Origin: Myxococcus stipitatus DSM 14675
GTDB lineage: Bacteria; Myxococcota; Myxococcia; Myxococcales; Myxococcaceae
DNA length: 64,000 nucleotides
NCBI RefSeq assembly: GCF_000331735.1
Contig: NC_020126.1
Coordinates: 5,660,501-5,724,500 of the forward strand
Reading direction: 5' to 3'
In this document: piece after piece, positions 1-8,423 of the stretch
Position numbering within the stretch: the stretch's first letter is position 1
Layout: every line of letters starts with the position of its first letter
Made by a program: the position numbers and the translations under genes
Notes under the pieces: generated by a model
What the model was told of the DNA's origin: nothing
What the model saw: the letters and a program-made list of their open reading frames with translations, nothing else
Database searches by the model: none

Positions 1-2
1 TC

Positions 3-1310
3 GCGGTCGACTACCGCGCCGGAGCCCCCGAGGGCGAGCTGTGGGCCAGTGATGGTTCCGCGCGACACACCCGGCGCATTCAGTCCTTCCCTCCTCCGGC
101 CGCCGTCTTCAATGGCATCGACACGGCCCAAGTCCTTGGCGACACGCTGTACCTGACCATCCAGCACACGGAGATGCATGGCGAAGCCTGGGTGAGCGAT
201 GGCACGACGCCCGGCACCGTGAGGCTCGTGGACTTCCCCGAGCCCTTCGGAAACTCCGTGACACCCGTCACACCGATACGCAACCGCGTCTACTTCATCC
301 GCTCCTTCCAGCCCTCTCCCTTCGACCCAGGCTTCAGCGAGCTGTGGTCGAGCGACGGCTCTCGCCCGGGCACCCGGCGCGTCGTCACCCTGTCGGAGCA
401 GTCGTATGGCGCCACGCCGTCCTGCCAGGCCTCCACGGGGGACTGGATGTTCTTCGGCCTCAGCGACGCGTCCTCCGGGAACGAGCCGTGGATCAGCGAC
501 GGCACGCCCGAGGGGACCCACCTGCTGAAGGACTTGAACCCAGGCCCCGCGGGCTCCACGCCCTGCGCGGGAGGAAACCCTCCCAAGGCCCTGGGCGACG
601 AGGTGTACTTCACCCGCTCGCAAGCGGGCGAACCGGAGCTGTGGTCCACGGACGGCACCGCCGCTGGCACGCGCAAGGTGATGGAGGCTCCCGCGAAGCC
701 CCTCCAGGTCGTGAAGAAGCACCTCTACGTCGTCCAACACCGACCCGATGGCCTCGCACTTTGGAAGGTGCGCCTCCGCGACGGACAGGACGGCGCACCC
801 GAGCACGCGGTGACGATTCCCAGCGCACCGGGCGCGCGCTTCCCGCCCTCGGTCGTGTCGTCGCTCGCCGTGGGAGGACGGCTCTACCTCATGCTCCGCG
901 CGAGCGGCGCGGAGGAAGGCGAACCCAACGGCCAGCTCTGGGTGACGGACGGAAGCCCTCGCGGGACTCGACGGCTTCACGACACCGTCACCGTGCAGGA
1001 CAACACCGCGCCGCGCATCGAGCGCTACGACATGCTCGCCTCCGGCCACCACGTCCTCTTCGGCTGTCATGCCGCAGGCACGGGGCGCGAGCTGTGCGTC
1101 ACGGATGGCACGCCTCGCGGAACAGGCTTGCTACAAGACCTGGACCCCGGCGCCCGCTCATCGTCCCCGCATGAGTTCGTCTGCGCGGGACGACACATCA
1201 CCTTCGTGGCTCATGATGACGAACACGGTGACGAGCTGTGGAAACTCAAACCCCACGCAGGCTTGCATCCGCCGACTTCGTGCGTCACGTCACACCAGGG
1301 TCAGCAATGA
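3..1310 (+). CDS. ELWxxDGTxxGT repeat protein (5' end outside window)
   Basis: The reading frame is open from base 3 with no start codon needed, so the gene begins before the window; about 435 codons are visible. The protein is built from repeats of the kind ELWxSDGTxxGT: ELWASDGS, EAWVSDGT, ELWSSDGS, EPWISDGT, ELWSTDGT, QLWVTDGS and ELCVTDGT, each followed by beta-rich sequence, which is typical of the beta-propeller-like ELWxxDGT family common in myxobacteria. These proteins are usually exported, but the signal peptide would lie upstream and cannot be seen. No catalytic motif is visible. The gene ends 141 bases before the next start. The family call is firm; the function is unknown. Confidence 0.85.
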   Translation, partial: AVDYRAGAPEGELWASDGSARHTRRIQSFPPPAAVFNGIDTAQVLGDTLYLTIQHTEMHGEAWVSDGTTPGTVRLVDFPEPFGNSVTPVTPIRNRVYFIRSFQPSPFDPGFSELWSSDGSRPGTRRVVTLSEQSYGATPSCQASTGDWMFFGLSDASSGNEPWISDGTPEGTHLLKDLNPGPAGSTPCAGGNPPKALGDEVYFTRSQAGEPELWSTDGTAAGTRKVMEAPAKPLQVVKKHLYVVQHRPDGLALWKVRLRDGQDGAPEHAVTIPSAPGARFPPSVVSSLAVGGRLYLMLRASGAEEGEPNGQLWVTDGSPRGTRRLHDTVTVQDNTAPRIERYDMLASGHHVLFGCHAAGTGRELCVTDGTPRGTGLLQDLDPGARSSSPHEFVCAGRHITFVAHDDEHGDELWKLKPHAGLHPPTSCVTSHQGQQ

Positions 1311-1451
1311 CAACCCTGAAACGGTAGGACGCGCCTGGTTGATCGAGCCCTACCTGATAAACACTTGAATCCGGAGTGTTCATCAACATACTCTGCGCGT
1401 GTGTCCATGTTTCGCATGGGCACGCTCAGATCCACTGAGGGGGACATCGAC

Positions 1452-1961
1452 ATGGCAGCAGAGGCAGCGGCGCAGAACGTTTCCGATGCGTTGGCTACGG
1501 TGGACAACATCGCAATCCAGGTTGAGCAGGCCCTGTACAAACTGTACGTGGCCGTGAGCGGCACTGGGTTCAAGACCATCACCGACAAGATTTCCGTTAT
1601 CTGGACGCCTGTCCGCAACGTGTTGAGCTCTGTGCTCAAACAAGTTGAAGGGCTCATCAAGCCGTTGATGGACCCCCAGGTCGTCGAGTCCATCAAGAAC
1701 GTGCTGGAGGCGGGGCGCGACCTGGTGAACTCCACCCTGGATCTGCTCCCTGACTCCGCTCGGAACCTGGCGCTCACGGGGCAGCGCTTCCTGAACATCA
1801 TCGTCGACTTCGTGGGCGCGGGCGTCGAGCACGTCGTGGCCATCGTCGACCTGCTGCTCAACGTGGGCAAGGCGCTCATCAACGAGGCCTCCCAGCTCGC
1901 GGCGACCACCCTCGCGGCCCTGCGGAAGACGGGCGTGCAGATCCCCGCCACCAATCCCTGA
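1452..1961 (+). CDS. Small helical protein of unknown function upstream of the tail cluster
   Basis: The start is placed at ATG 1452 because a purine-rich site (gaggggg, about 1437-1443) lies at the right distance; an upstream in-frame ATG at 1365 lacks such a site. The 169-residue product has no Cys, no signal peptide and no recognisable domain. It reads as a chain of amphipathic helices with a hydrophobic stretch near residues 110-145 (LNIIVDFVGAG, VVAIVDLLLNVG). In composition it recalls the unknown protein at 8420-8959 inside the tail cluster. A weak promoter-like pair, TTGAAT (1365-1370) and CATACT (1387-1392), precedes it, and stem-loops follow, so it may be a separate unit. It could be a tail-associated protein or an effector; neither is shown. 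Confidence 0.6.
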   Translation: MAAEAAAQNVSDALATVDNIAIQVEQALYKLYVAVSGTGFKTITDKISVIWTPVRNVLSSVLKQVEGLIKPLMDPQVVESIKNVLEAGRDLVNSTLDLLPDSARNLALTGQRFLNIIVDFVGAGVEHVVAIVDLLLNVGKALINEASQLAATTLAALRKTGVQIPATNP

Positions 1962-1986
1962 CACGTCTCACCGTCGTCTGTCTTGC

Positions 1987-2056
1987 CTCCTGGCGAGTCG
2001 CGGGCGCAATCGCTCGCCGCCAGGAGTCGACGTGCCGTCACGGCCCGGCGCACGTC
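1987..2056 (+). terminator. Tandem stem-loops between the helical protein and the sheath gene
   Basis: Two consecutive stem-loops are visible. The first pairs CTCCTGGCG (from 1987) with CGCCAGGAG (ending 2026). The second pairs GACGTGC (2029-2035) with GCACGTC (2050-2056). There is no clean T run directly after, so termination is plausible and unproven. Their position suggests that the tail cluster has its own promoter between about 2057 and 2180. Confidence 0.35.
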
Positions 2057-2186
2057 TCATTCATTTTCATGTCTTGGAATAGGACCGTCCCCGTGAGGGG
2101 TGGGCGTGTGCCCAGGTATACGGTCCAGGGAACCTGCACCCGGAGCAGGGTTTTCCACCCCCTCGCTCGCGAGGGTCGGGGAGCGT

Positions 2187-3557
2187 ATGGCCACAGGTCT
2201 CATCATTCCTGGCGTCCAAGTGACGGTCGTCAAGGAAGTATTGCCACAACAGCTTGCACCGTCTGGGGTTCTTGGAATCACAGGCTTCTTGGAGTCATCC
2301 CAGGGCAAGGTCATCCGCGCCAGCAGTTGGTCGCGGTTCCTGGAGGTCGCCGGGCGCGCCAGCGCCTACAGCCTCCCGGAGGCCCGCCAGGCGCTGGACA
2401 ACGGCGTCTCGGAGCTCGTCATCTCTCCCCTGCCCTCCACGGCGGGAGCGAGCGCGATGGTCGCCGTCGCGGCGGACGTCAGCAAGTATCCCGCGGGCTC
2501 CACCGGTGAGAAGTACGGCGCCACCTTCATGGCGCGTGCCCCGGGCCTCTGGGCCAATGGCCTCACCCTCAAGATCGTCTACCGCAACAACATCGACAAG
2601 TCGGTGTCCTACGACTTGGAAGTCACCCACCCCTCCAGCGGCGCCACGGAGACGCTCCGCAACGTCAACGCGACGTCGCTCGTCTCCTCGCTGGACACCT
2701 CGTCCTTCATCCGCGTCGACACGACGAAGGGCGTGGGCTGGCCCACCGAGGGCACGTACACGCTGGCGACGGGCAAGGACGCCACGCCCGAGGAGTACGC
2801 CACCGCCCTGGGCCGCCTGCGCGACCAGCCGGACGTGGACCTGGTGCTGGCCGCGGTCCAGGACTTCTCCGACCGCGCGAAGGTCACCCGCATCTACGGT
2901 GACGTCATCAGCCACTGCAACGCCATGAGCGGCGACAGCAAGGGCCGCCTCGGCTTCGGGCAGGTGCCTCCCACCGGGACGATGGAGGAGCATGGACAGC
3001 TCGCCTCGAACCTGGTGAGCGACCGCTTCGTCCTCGTCGCGCCGCATGGCTCGGTGGGCGCGGTGGCCGGCATGGTGGGCGGCCTCACGCCGCACCAGTC
3101 GCCGACCTTCAAGCGCGTGGCCGGCCTGAATGAAATCCTGCTGACCGTCGAGGAGCAGAAGGCGCTCCTGCGCTCGTACGTCGTCCCCGTGGTGACCGAG
3201 CGCGGGCGCGGCACCATCGTCGTGCGCGGCCTGACGACGGACGGAGATCAGATCAACGTCCGCCGGGTGGCCGACCGGGCGGTGCGCACGCTGAAGATGG
3301 TGGGCGACCTGTTCATCGGTCTGCTCAACAACGCGGACGGGCGCAGCGCGCTGAAGCAGAAGCTGGTGGAGGCGCTGGTGCAGATGGAGAAGGACGGCGC
3401 CATCGTCCCCTCCACCGACGGCAAGGACCCCGCCTTCAAGGTGGAGGTCTACTCGTCGCAGCAGGACTTCGCGCTCGGAATCGTGAGGGTCAACATGGCC
3501 GTCAGACCCGTGCGAGCCATTGACTACATCTACGCGACCATCACGGTCCAGGTCTGA
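2187..3557 (+). CDS. Contractile tail sheath protein
   Basis: This 456-residue protein matches the phage tail sheath family in length, in its N-terminal 'IPGVQVTVVKE' entry segment, and in its C-terminal region where 'GTIVVRGLTTDG' and 'FNN'-like wedge residues lead to the ending 'VRPVRAIDYIYATITVQV'; that last strand is the one that exchanges between sheath subunits in this family. The sheath surrounds the tube and contracts to drive it through the target envelope. The start at ATG 2187 is preceded by a GGAG-type site (ggggag); an in-frame start at 2100 would place 29 unrelated residues ahead of the conserved N-terminus. It is the first gene of the tail operon, 16 bases before the tube gene. 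Confidence 0.93.
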   Translation: MATGLIIPGVQVTVVKEVLPQQLAPSGVLGITGFLESSQGKVIRASSWSRFLEVAGRASAYSLPEARQALDNGVSELVISPLPSTAGASAMVAVAADVSKYPAGSTGEKYGATFMARAPGLWANGLTLKIVYRNNIDKSVSYDLEVTHPSSGATETLRNVNATSLVSSLDTSSFIRVDTTKGVGWPTEGTYTLATGKDATPEEYATALGRLRDQPDVDLVLAAVQDFSDRAKVTRIYGDVISHCNAMSGDSKGRLGFGQVPPTGTMEEHGQLASNLVSDRFVLVAPHGSVGAVAGMVGGLTPHQSPTFKRVAGLNEILLTVEEQKALLRSYVVPVVTERGRGTIVVRGLTTDGDQINVRRVADRAVRTLKMVGDLFIGLLNNADGRSALKQKLVEALVQMEKDGAIVPSTDGKDPAFKVEVYSSQQDFALGIVRVNMAVRPVRAIDYIYATITVQV

Positions 3558-3572
3558 TGAGGAAACACACAG

Positions 3573-3962
3573 ATGCCAACGGTATTCTCCGCCAACCGTA
3601 GCAGCATCCTCGTCGACGGCGAGGCCGTGGAAGGCCTCCAGTCCATCGCCTTCCGTGTGGTCACCGAACGCGAGGACATCCGCGCCATCGGCTCCAACGA
3701 GCGCGTCGACGTCATCTTCGGCCTGCGCACCGTGGTCGGTGAGCTGGTCATCCGCTCCTCCGCCGAGAAGCTGGACGCGCTGCTCGATGCACGCGGCAAG
3801 TTCCAGCTCGTGGCCAACCTCAAGCGCGCCGAGGGCACCGACGACACCCGCACGCTGTCGTTCGACGACTGCTTCGTCGAGGGCAAGTCCTTCCAGATGG
3901 ACGCCCACGGCAGCGCCGCCACGACGTACGCCTTCACGGCGACCCGGCTCCGCGAGGAATAA
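3573..3962 (+). CDS. Tail tube protein
   Basis: A 129-residue beta-rich protein directly after the sheath gene, which is the normal place for the tube subunit. It shows alternating strands (SILVDGEAVEGLQSIAFRVV, ERVDVIFG, VVGELVIRSS) and one helix (AEKLDALLDARG), as expected for the gp19/Hcp-like tube fold that stacks as hexameric rings inside the sheath. The start at ATG 3573 follows 'gaggaaa' at a good distance. It is somewhat shorter than many tube proteins of about 140-170 residues. Assignment rests on position, length and strand pattern; no unique motif exists for this family. Confidence 0.8.
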   Translation: MPTVFSANRSSILVDGEAVEGLQSIAFRVVTEREDIRAIGSNERVDVIFGLRTVVGELVIRSSAEKLDALLDARGKFQLVANLKRAEGTDDTRTLSFDDCFVEGKSFQMDAHGSAATTYAFTATRLREE

Positions 3963-3965
3963 GTC

Positions 3966-4826
3966 GTGAGGGAAGCGCCCGCGAGCCCACACCTGGAGGA
4001 CGGCGCGGCGGCGATCTCCATCGAGATCGACGGCCAGACCTTCCACCTCCACCCCGGAGTCAGCTCCGGGGCCCCGGAGGTCGAGGCCTCCACGGGCGGG
4101 CGCTTCCAGCTCCATCCCTGGAGCTTCGATTCACACCTGCGGGCGCTGGGGGTCCATGCCTGGCTCGACGGCGCGGGGATGACCTTCGACGCGGAGGGCT
4201 TCGCGTCGGACGTGCTGCGCGGCTCGGGTGTTCCGGAGTCTCTCTTCACGGAGCTGACTCCGCTGGCGCTGTGGTGGGCCCTGGGCGGGGCCCGCGAGAC
4301 GTCGCTAGGGACACTTCCCGAGGGATGGGTCCAGGCCGGAGACGTGCGGGCGCGGCTGCGTCCGTGGACGTTCTCCGAGCGCGCCCGGGTGGTGGAAGAG
4401 AGTCTGACCTTGGAGCCCGATGGCACTCGCGAGCTGCACCTGGAGCGCTACCTGCGCGCCATGCTCGCGGTGTCCGTCGTGGAAATCGTTCCCGCGGTCC
4501 CCCTGGACACGCTGGATGGCGCCAGCACCACGGCGCTGCTGGAGGCCGTGGTCGCCATCAACACGGGGGATGAACGGAACGAAGACCAGACTCTTCGCAC
4601 CCCGGGCGCCCAGGCTCGCGTGCTCGCCGAGGTGACCCTGAAGCTCTGTCGTGCCCTGGGATGGACCCCCTCCCAGGTCTGGGCAACTCCCGCCGCCGAG
4701 GTGGACCGGTTGCTCTCCCTGTTGCGACTCACGGAGGCACCCGCGCCCGCGCCCGCTCCCAAGCGGCGGACGCCAAGGCTCTCCGACTTTCCCGACGCCG
4801 TGGTCATTCAAGTGGAGGACGACTGA
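3966..4826 (+). CDS. Unknown tail protein in the assembly-chaperone slot
   Basis: Begins with GTG three bases after the tube stop codon and overlaps the next gene by one base. The 286-residue product has an N-terminal part with short beta segments (AISIEIDGQTFHLHPG), a Trp-rich middle (LHPWSFDSHLRALGVHAW, TPLALWWALGG) and a helical C-terminal half (ERYLRAMLAVSVVEIVPAV, ALLEAVVAINTGDERNED), ending in a Pro/Ala linker and a basic-acidic tail. In Mu-like tails this slot holds the tail assembly chaperone that binds the tape measure. No slippery site or -1 frameshifted longer product, as seen for many phage chaperones, was found. The chaperone role is inferred from position only. Confidence 0.5.
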   Translation: MREAPASPHLEDGAAAISIEIDGQTFHLHPGVSSGAPEVEASTGGRFQLHPWSFDSHLRALGVHAWLDGAGMTFDAEGFASDVLRGSGVPESLFTELTPLALWWALGGARETSLGTLPEGWVQAGDVRARLRPWTFSERARVVEESLTLEPDGTRELHLERYLRAMLAVSVVEIVPAVPLDTLDGASTTALLEAVVAINTGDERNEDQTLRTPGAQARVLAEVTLKLCRALGWTPSQVWATPAAEVDRLLSLLRLTEAPAPAPAPKRRTPRLSDFPDAVVIQVEDD

Positions 4827-6505
4827 TGCGCAAGACGTTCACCACCGCCGAGCTGACCTCTCGGCTCTGCCGCCCCGCCTTCCGCGCCATCGAGGTCGTC
4901 GCCCGACAGCTCGGTGCCGCGGTGCCCGCCTCGACTCCCGTGGAGGACACGCTGGAGCAAGGCGTCGCGGACGAGGCCGCCGGTGTCCCTGCTCGCGATG
5001 CGGCGCCGCCGAGCCGTTCGTCGAAGTCCGCGGCGACGGGCGTCATGCCGACTCGAGCGGAAGCCCCTTCGACGAATCCATCGAAGCGGAGCGCGGCCCT
5101 CTCCCCCATCGCAGGGAAGAGCCTCCCTGCTTTCGCGCCCGGCGCACCGACGCGCTCCGGCACACCACCCCAGGCTCCTCAGGACCGTGGCGACGACTCC
5201 GTCGACTCGGAGGCCTCCGCGAAGCACGCGCCTCACCCGCGCGGGGTCACGGACCCGGCGGCGGCCGCATCCTCCGACTCCGTTGCGTTGTCAGGAGGCG
5301 CCTTGGCGCCGGACTCACCCGAGCGCGGACCCGACTCCATCGCGCCACAGGAGGCACCGCGCGCGCGCATCAAGCTCGACGCCGCGCCCGCGCATCGCTC
5401 CCTCGAGGACTCCGCGCCGCGTTCTGAAATGAATGAGGGACTGACGGGAAGCGCCTCGATGCCGCACGCGACCGAGTCTGCCCCCACCGGACTGAGCATC
5501 TCCATCAAGGCGCCGACTCCGCGACCTCCCGCTCGACAGGTCGTTCGATTGCTCCGGCCGCTGGCACCTTCCGCTGGAGGCTCGCCTTCTGTCGTGCCGG
5601 GGCCCGCTCGAAGCGAAGTTCCTTCCGCTGCTCAGCCTCTCGATCATCACGACGCTCGGGCCCTCGTGGCCAGCGAGCGCCCCCAAGGTATCGGGGACTC
5701 GGACGGCGCCGGCTCGCCTCGCACCCTCGCGCGCGCGGACTCCGTGCCGGCCGCGGCGCATCCCGACTCGGCGCAGCTCAACGCTCGCGTGGGCTCCCCA
5801 CAGTCCGCGTCTCGTCCCGACTCGGCGCACTCCGGTGCTCACGTGGGCTCCTCACAGTCCACGTCTCGTCCCGACTCGGCGCACTCCGGTGCGCGCGTGG
5901 GCTCCGCACAGTCCGCGCCGCGTCCAGACCCGGTGCATTCCGGCGCTCGCGCGGGCTCGACACGGTTCGAGGCTCGTCCTGACTCTCCTCAGGGCGCGGC
6001 GCCCGCCATCACTCACTCGGACGCCTCGCCGCATGAGCCGCCTCGGGACGCGCACAGCGTCGGTTCACCGAAGCCCGTCGAGTCGATGCCTCGGCCCGAG
6101 GCACCTCGCGAGAACACGTCGTCACCTCGGCCCGTCGTCCGGCTGCGGCCGCCTGCCTCCACGCCGACCACGACGACCCCGCCCAAGAAGCGACTCCACT
6201 TCGCGCCTCCCGTCGACGACGCGTCACTCCCGCCTCCCCATGCGACGACCCAGCTCGCTCGGCAGGTCACGCAGGAGCTGGCCCCGCTGGTGACTCGCGC
6301 CGAGCAGCTCTCTCGCCCGCCACAGCCTCCGGAGACGGCGAGCCGCTCGACCCCGACTGAGTCCGCCGCTGTCCGCAACACCTTCAACGTGAATGTCCAG
6401 GTGGGCTCCGACAGCGCGGCGAACGGGCTGGACCGCCGCACGTTGGAGGACGCGCTGGTGGACATCCTTCGCGAGACGGCTCGCCGTCACGGGCTGGAGG
6501 TCTGA
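4826..6505 (+). CDS. Disordered Pro/Ser/Ala-rich tail protein in the tape-measure slot
   Basis: The ATG at 4826 shares its A with the previous stop (TGATG), so translation is coupled. Of 559 residues, only the first ~35 (MRKTFTTAELTSRL...) and the last ~45 (NTFNVNVQVGSD..., DALVDILRETARRHGLEV) look folded. The ~470 residues between them are rich in Pro, Ser, Ala, Asp and Arg, lack hydrophobic helices, and include four tandem 18-residue repeats beginning PDSA. Position between the chaperone slot and the hub is that of the tape measure protein, yet real tape measures are long, helical and partly hydrophobic. It may be a reduced or replaced tape measure, a linker, or an unrelated tail part. No other gene here is a better tape measure. 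Confidence 0.6.
   Translation: MRKTFTTAELTSRLCRPAFRAIEVVARQLGAAVPASTPVEDTLEQGVADEAAGVPARDAAPPSRSSKSAATGVMPTRAEAPSTNPSKRSAALSPIAGKSLPAFAPGAPTRSGTPPQAPQDRGDDSVDSEASAKHAPHPRGVTDPAAAASSDSVALSGGALAPDSPERGPDSIAPQEAPRARIKLDAAPAHRSLEDSAPRSEMNEGLTGSASMPHATESAPTGLSISIKAPTPRPPARQVVRLLRPLAPSAGGSPSVVPGPARSEVPSAAQPLDHHDARALVASERPQGIGDSDGAGSPRTLARADSVPAAAHPDSAQLNARVGSPQSASRPDSAHSGAHVGSSQSTSRPDSAHSGARVGSAQSAPRPDPVHSGARAGSTRFEARPDSPQGAAPAITHSDASPHEPPRDAHSVGSPKPVESMPRPEAPRENTSSPRPVVRLRPPASTPTTTTPPKKRLHFAPPVDDASLPPPHATTQLARQVTQELAPLVTRAEQLSRPPQPPETASRSTPTESAAVRNTFNVNVQVGSDSAANGLDRRTLEDALVDILRETARRHGLEV
5762..5977 (+). repeat. Four tandem 54-bp repeats (18 residues each)
   Basis: Units at 5762-5815, 5816-5869, 5870-5923 and 5924-5977 encode PDSAQLNARVGSPQSASR, PDSAHSGAHVGSSQSTSR, PDSAHSGARVGSAQSAPR and PDPVHSGARAGSTRFEAR. 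Units two and three are nearly identical in DNA, which points to recent duplication. All are in frame, so copy-number change would alter protein length without breaking it. Confidence 0.9.
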
Positions 6506-6508
6506 GCC

Positions 6509-7537
6509 ATGGCCGGCATCGGATACTCCGTGACCATCGGCTCGCTGCGAGCCTCGAACTCCTCCCGCCAGGGGCAGGCCTTCGTCCGCTCCATCACGAG
6601 CGAGCTCACCATGGACGGCGCGGGCGGCCGATGCTCGGTGGAGCTCGTTCCCTCCGACTCCCCGCTCCCTCCTCCCGGCGAAGCCACCACCATCTCCCTG
6701 GACGGCGGCGACGGCGCTGTCACCGTCTTCACCGGCCTGGTCCTCGAGTCCCGAGGCGCTCCCGACACCTCCCTCGTCCTGGGCGGTGATGCCCTCGCGA
6801 AGCTCGCGCGCCTCGATGTCTCCGGCGCCTTCGAGCAGATGACCGCGGGCGCCATCGTGAAAGAGCTCCTCAACAAGGCGGGCGCCACGCCGGGCACCAT
6901 CGAGGATGGCCCCACGTTCCCCAGCTATGTCCTCCACCGGGGACCTCGGGCGCTGCGCCACATCCACCAACTCGCGGCGCAGGCGGGCTTCGACGTCTTC
7001 ACCGATGGCCAGGGCAAGGTCCACTTCGCCGCGCCGAAGCAAGGCAGCGCGGACCACACGTTCGTCTACCGCTCGCAAGTCCTCCGCACCCAGCTCAGCC
7101 AAGCCCTGCCCGCCGTCGACGGCTTCGAGGTCTGGGGCGAAGGCGCCGCCAGCTCCCAGGGCGAGAAGAAGGCGCACTGGCTCGTCGACGACCTCGCGCC
7201 CATTCACGGCAAGGCCGCGCTCGGCTCCAACGGCAAGGTGCGCGCGGGCTCCACCGGAAAGCAGTCGCGCGAGGTGAAGGACGGCTCGGTGCGCTCCGGC
7301 GATGACGCCTCCACCCAGGCCAAGGCGCGAACCACCGCCCTGGCCTCCCGCACCCTGCATGGCTTCATCGAGGTGCTCGGAGCTCCCGCCGTGAAGCCTG
7401 GCGACCTCATCCAAGTGAACGACATCCCCGAGGGGCACCCCGTGGAATCACTCCTGTCCGGAGTGGTCCTCCGCGTCCGCACGGTGCGCCACACCCTCAA
7501 CGCCCGCACGGGCTTCACCACCCGGATGGAACTCTGA
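6509..7537 (+). CDS. Baseplate hub protein, phage late control D (gpD) family
   Basis: This 342-residue protein fits the gpD/gp44 hub family, which forms the trimeric ring joining the tube to the spike. Visible family features are an N-terminal beta domain (residues ~1-90: SELTMDG, ISLDGG, FTGLVLES), the helix-strand block 'TAGAIVKELLNKAG', the central 'SYVLHRGPRALRHIHQLAAQAGFD' type segment that is very typical of this family, and a C-terminal beta domain with 'VKPGDLIQVNDIP' and 'SGVVLRVRTVRHTLN'. The start is ATG 6509, three bases after the previous stop. In Mu the circularization-type gene precedes the hub; here it follows it. Confidence 0.88.
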   Translation: MAGIGYSVTIGSLRASNSSRQGQAFVRSITSELTMDGAGGRCSVELVPSDSPLPPPGEATTISLDGGDGAVTVFTGLVLESRGAPDTSLVLGGDALAKLARLDVSGAFEQMTAGAIVKELLNKAGATPGTIEDGPTFPSYVLHRGPRALRHIHQLAAQAGFDVFTDGQGKVHFAAPKQGSADHTFVYRSQVLRTQLSQALPAVDGFEVWGEGAASSQGEKKAHWLVDDLAPIHGKAALGSNGKVRAGSTGKQSREVKDGSVRSGDDASTQAKARTTALASRTLHGFIEVLGAPAVKPGDLIQVNDIPEGHPVESLLSGVVLRVRTVRHTLNARTGFTTRMEL

Positions 7538-7538
7538 C

Positions 7539-8423
7539 ATGCCCGTCCGCATCGGAAAAATCGAGCTCGTCGGGCTCACGCAAATCTACACCGAGGACGC
7601 GCGCAACCTCGTGCAGCAGCGTGTGCCCGGTCAGGCCGGCAGCGTCTTCCAGGACCTGGGCCGAGAGCCCGTCACCGTCGTCATGGAGGGACTCCTCCTC
7701 GGCGACGACCCTCAAGCCGCGCTGGAGGAGCTGCGACAGGCCCAGGCGAAGGCGACGCCCATGGCGTTCGCTTCGGACGCCATCGCCGGCGCGGACCTCA
7801 CCGACGTCCTCATCGCGGACTTCCAGGTGCGCCAGCTCGCCGGCCACCAGAACCGCTTCAGCTTCTTCCTGCGCGTCAAGGAGTACGTCGAGCCGCCCGC
7901 CAGCCAGGACGCGGGGGTCAGCGCGGTCAACGACGCGGTGGCCAGCGACGCACAGGACTGGGCGAAGAGCAGCACGGACGCCGCGGGCGTGCTCCAGAAC
8001 CCCGAGACCCTGATGGACGCCGTCGACGCGAACCCGGACCTCCTGGGCCACCTCACCGGAGGCGAGCTGGGCTCGGTGGTCAACAGCGCCAAGGGCTCGC
8101 TGTCGGGCAAGAACTTCGGAAGCCTCATGGGTGCGCTCGGCAAGGTGAACCCCGGCGCCATCATCGGCCTCGTGCAGTCGCTCTCCCAGGCGGGCAGCAT
8201 CGGCGAGTTCATCGAGAAGCTCGCCACCGAAGGCATCAAGATCCTGGAAGAGATGACCGGCCTGGACCTGGGCGCGGCGCTCGCTGTCGTCAAGGGCATC
8301 GCGGGCGCCAGCGACTTCCTCGCCAAGCTTCAAGCCGTGGGCAAGGAGGCCGGAGCCTTGGGCAGCGCCATCGGCAACTTCGACCCGCTCGGCCCCTTCA
8401 AGGACCTGGAGAAACTTCCGTGA
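7539..8423 (+). CDS. Tail protein with DNA-circularization-N / gpU-like domain
   Basis: Starts at ATG 7539, one base after the hub stop. The first ~125 residues resemble the family named DNA circularization protein N-terminus (Mu gp43 type): 'GSVFQDLGREPVTVVMEG' then 'LLLGDDPQAALEELRQ' and 'FQVRQLAGHQNRFSFFL' form the expected strand-helix-strand plan, ending at 'VKEYVEPP'. Despite the name, members are tail-tip or baseplate proteins. The remaining ~165 residues are mostly amphipathic helices with Ala, Gly and Ser and no recognised domain. The stop overlaps the next GTG start (GTGA). The family call is moderate; the C-terminal half is unknown. Confidence 0.65.
   Translation: MPVRIGKIELVGLTQIYTEDARNLVQQRVPGQAGSVFQDLGREPVTVVMEGLLLGDDPQAALEELRQAQAKATPMAFASDAIAGADLTDVLIADFQVRQLAGHQNRFSFFLRVKEYVEPPASQDAGVSAVNDAVASDAQDWAKSSTDAAGVLQNPETLMDAVDANPDLLGHLTGGELGSVVNSAKGSLSGKNFGSLMGALGKVNPGAIIGLVQSLSQAGSIGEFIEKLATEGIKILEEMTGLDLGAALAVVKGIAGASDFLAKLQAVGKEAGALGSAIGNFDPLGPFKDLEKLP

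Noticed and set aside
5762..5977. CRISPR-like array
   Set aside because: The repeats are directly adjacent without spacers, in frame and encode a protein repeat.
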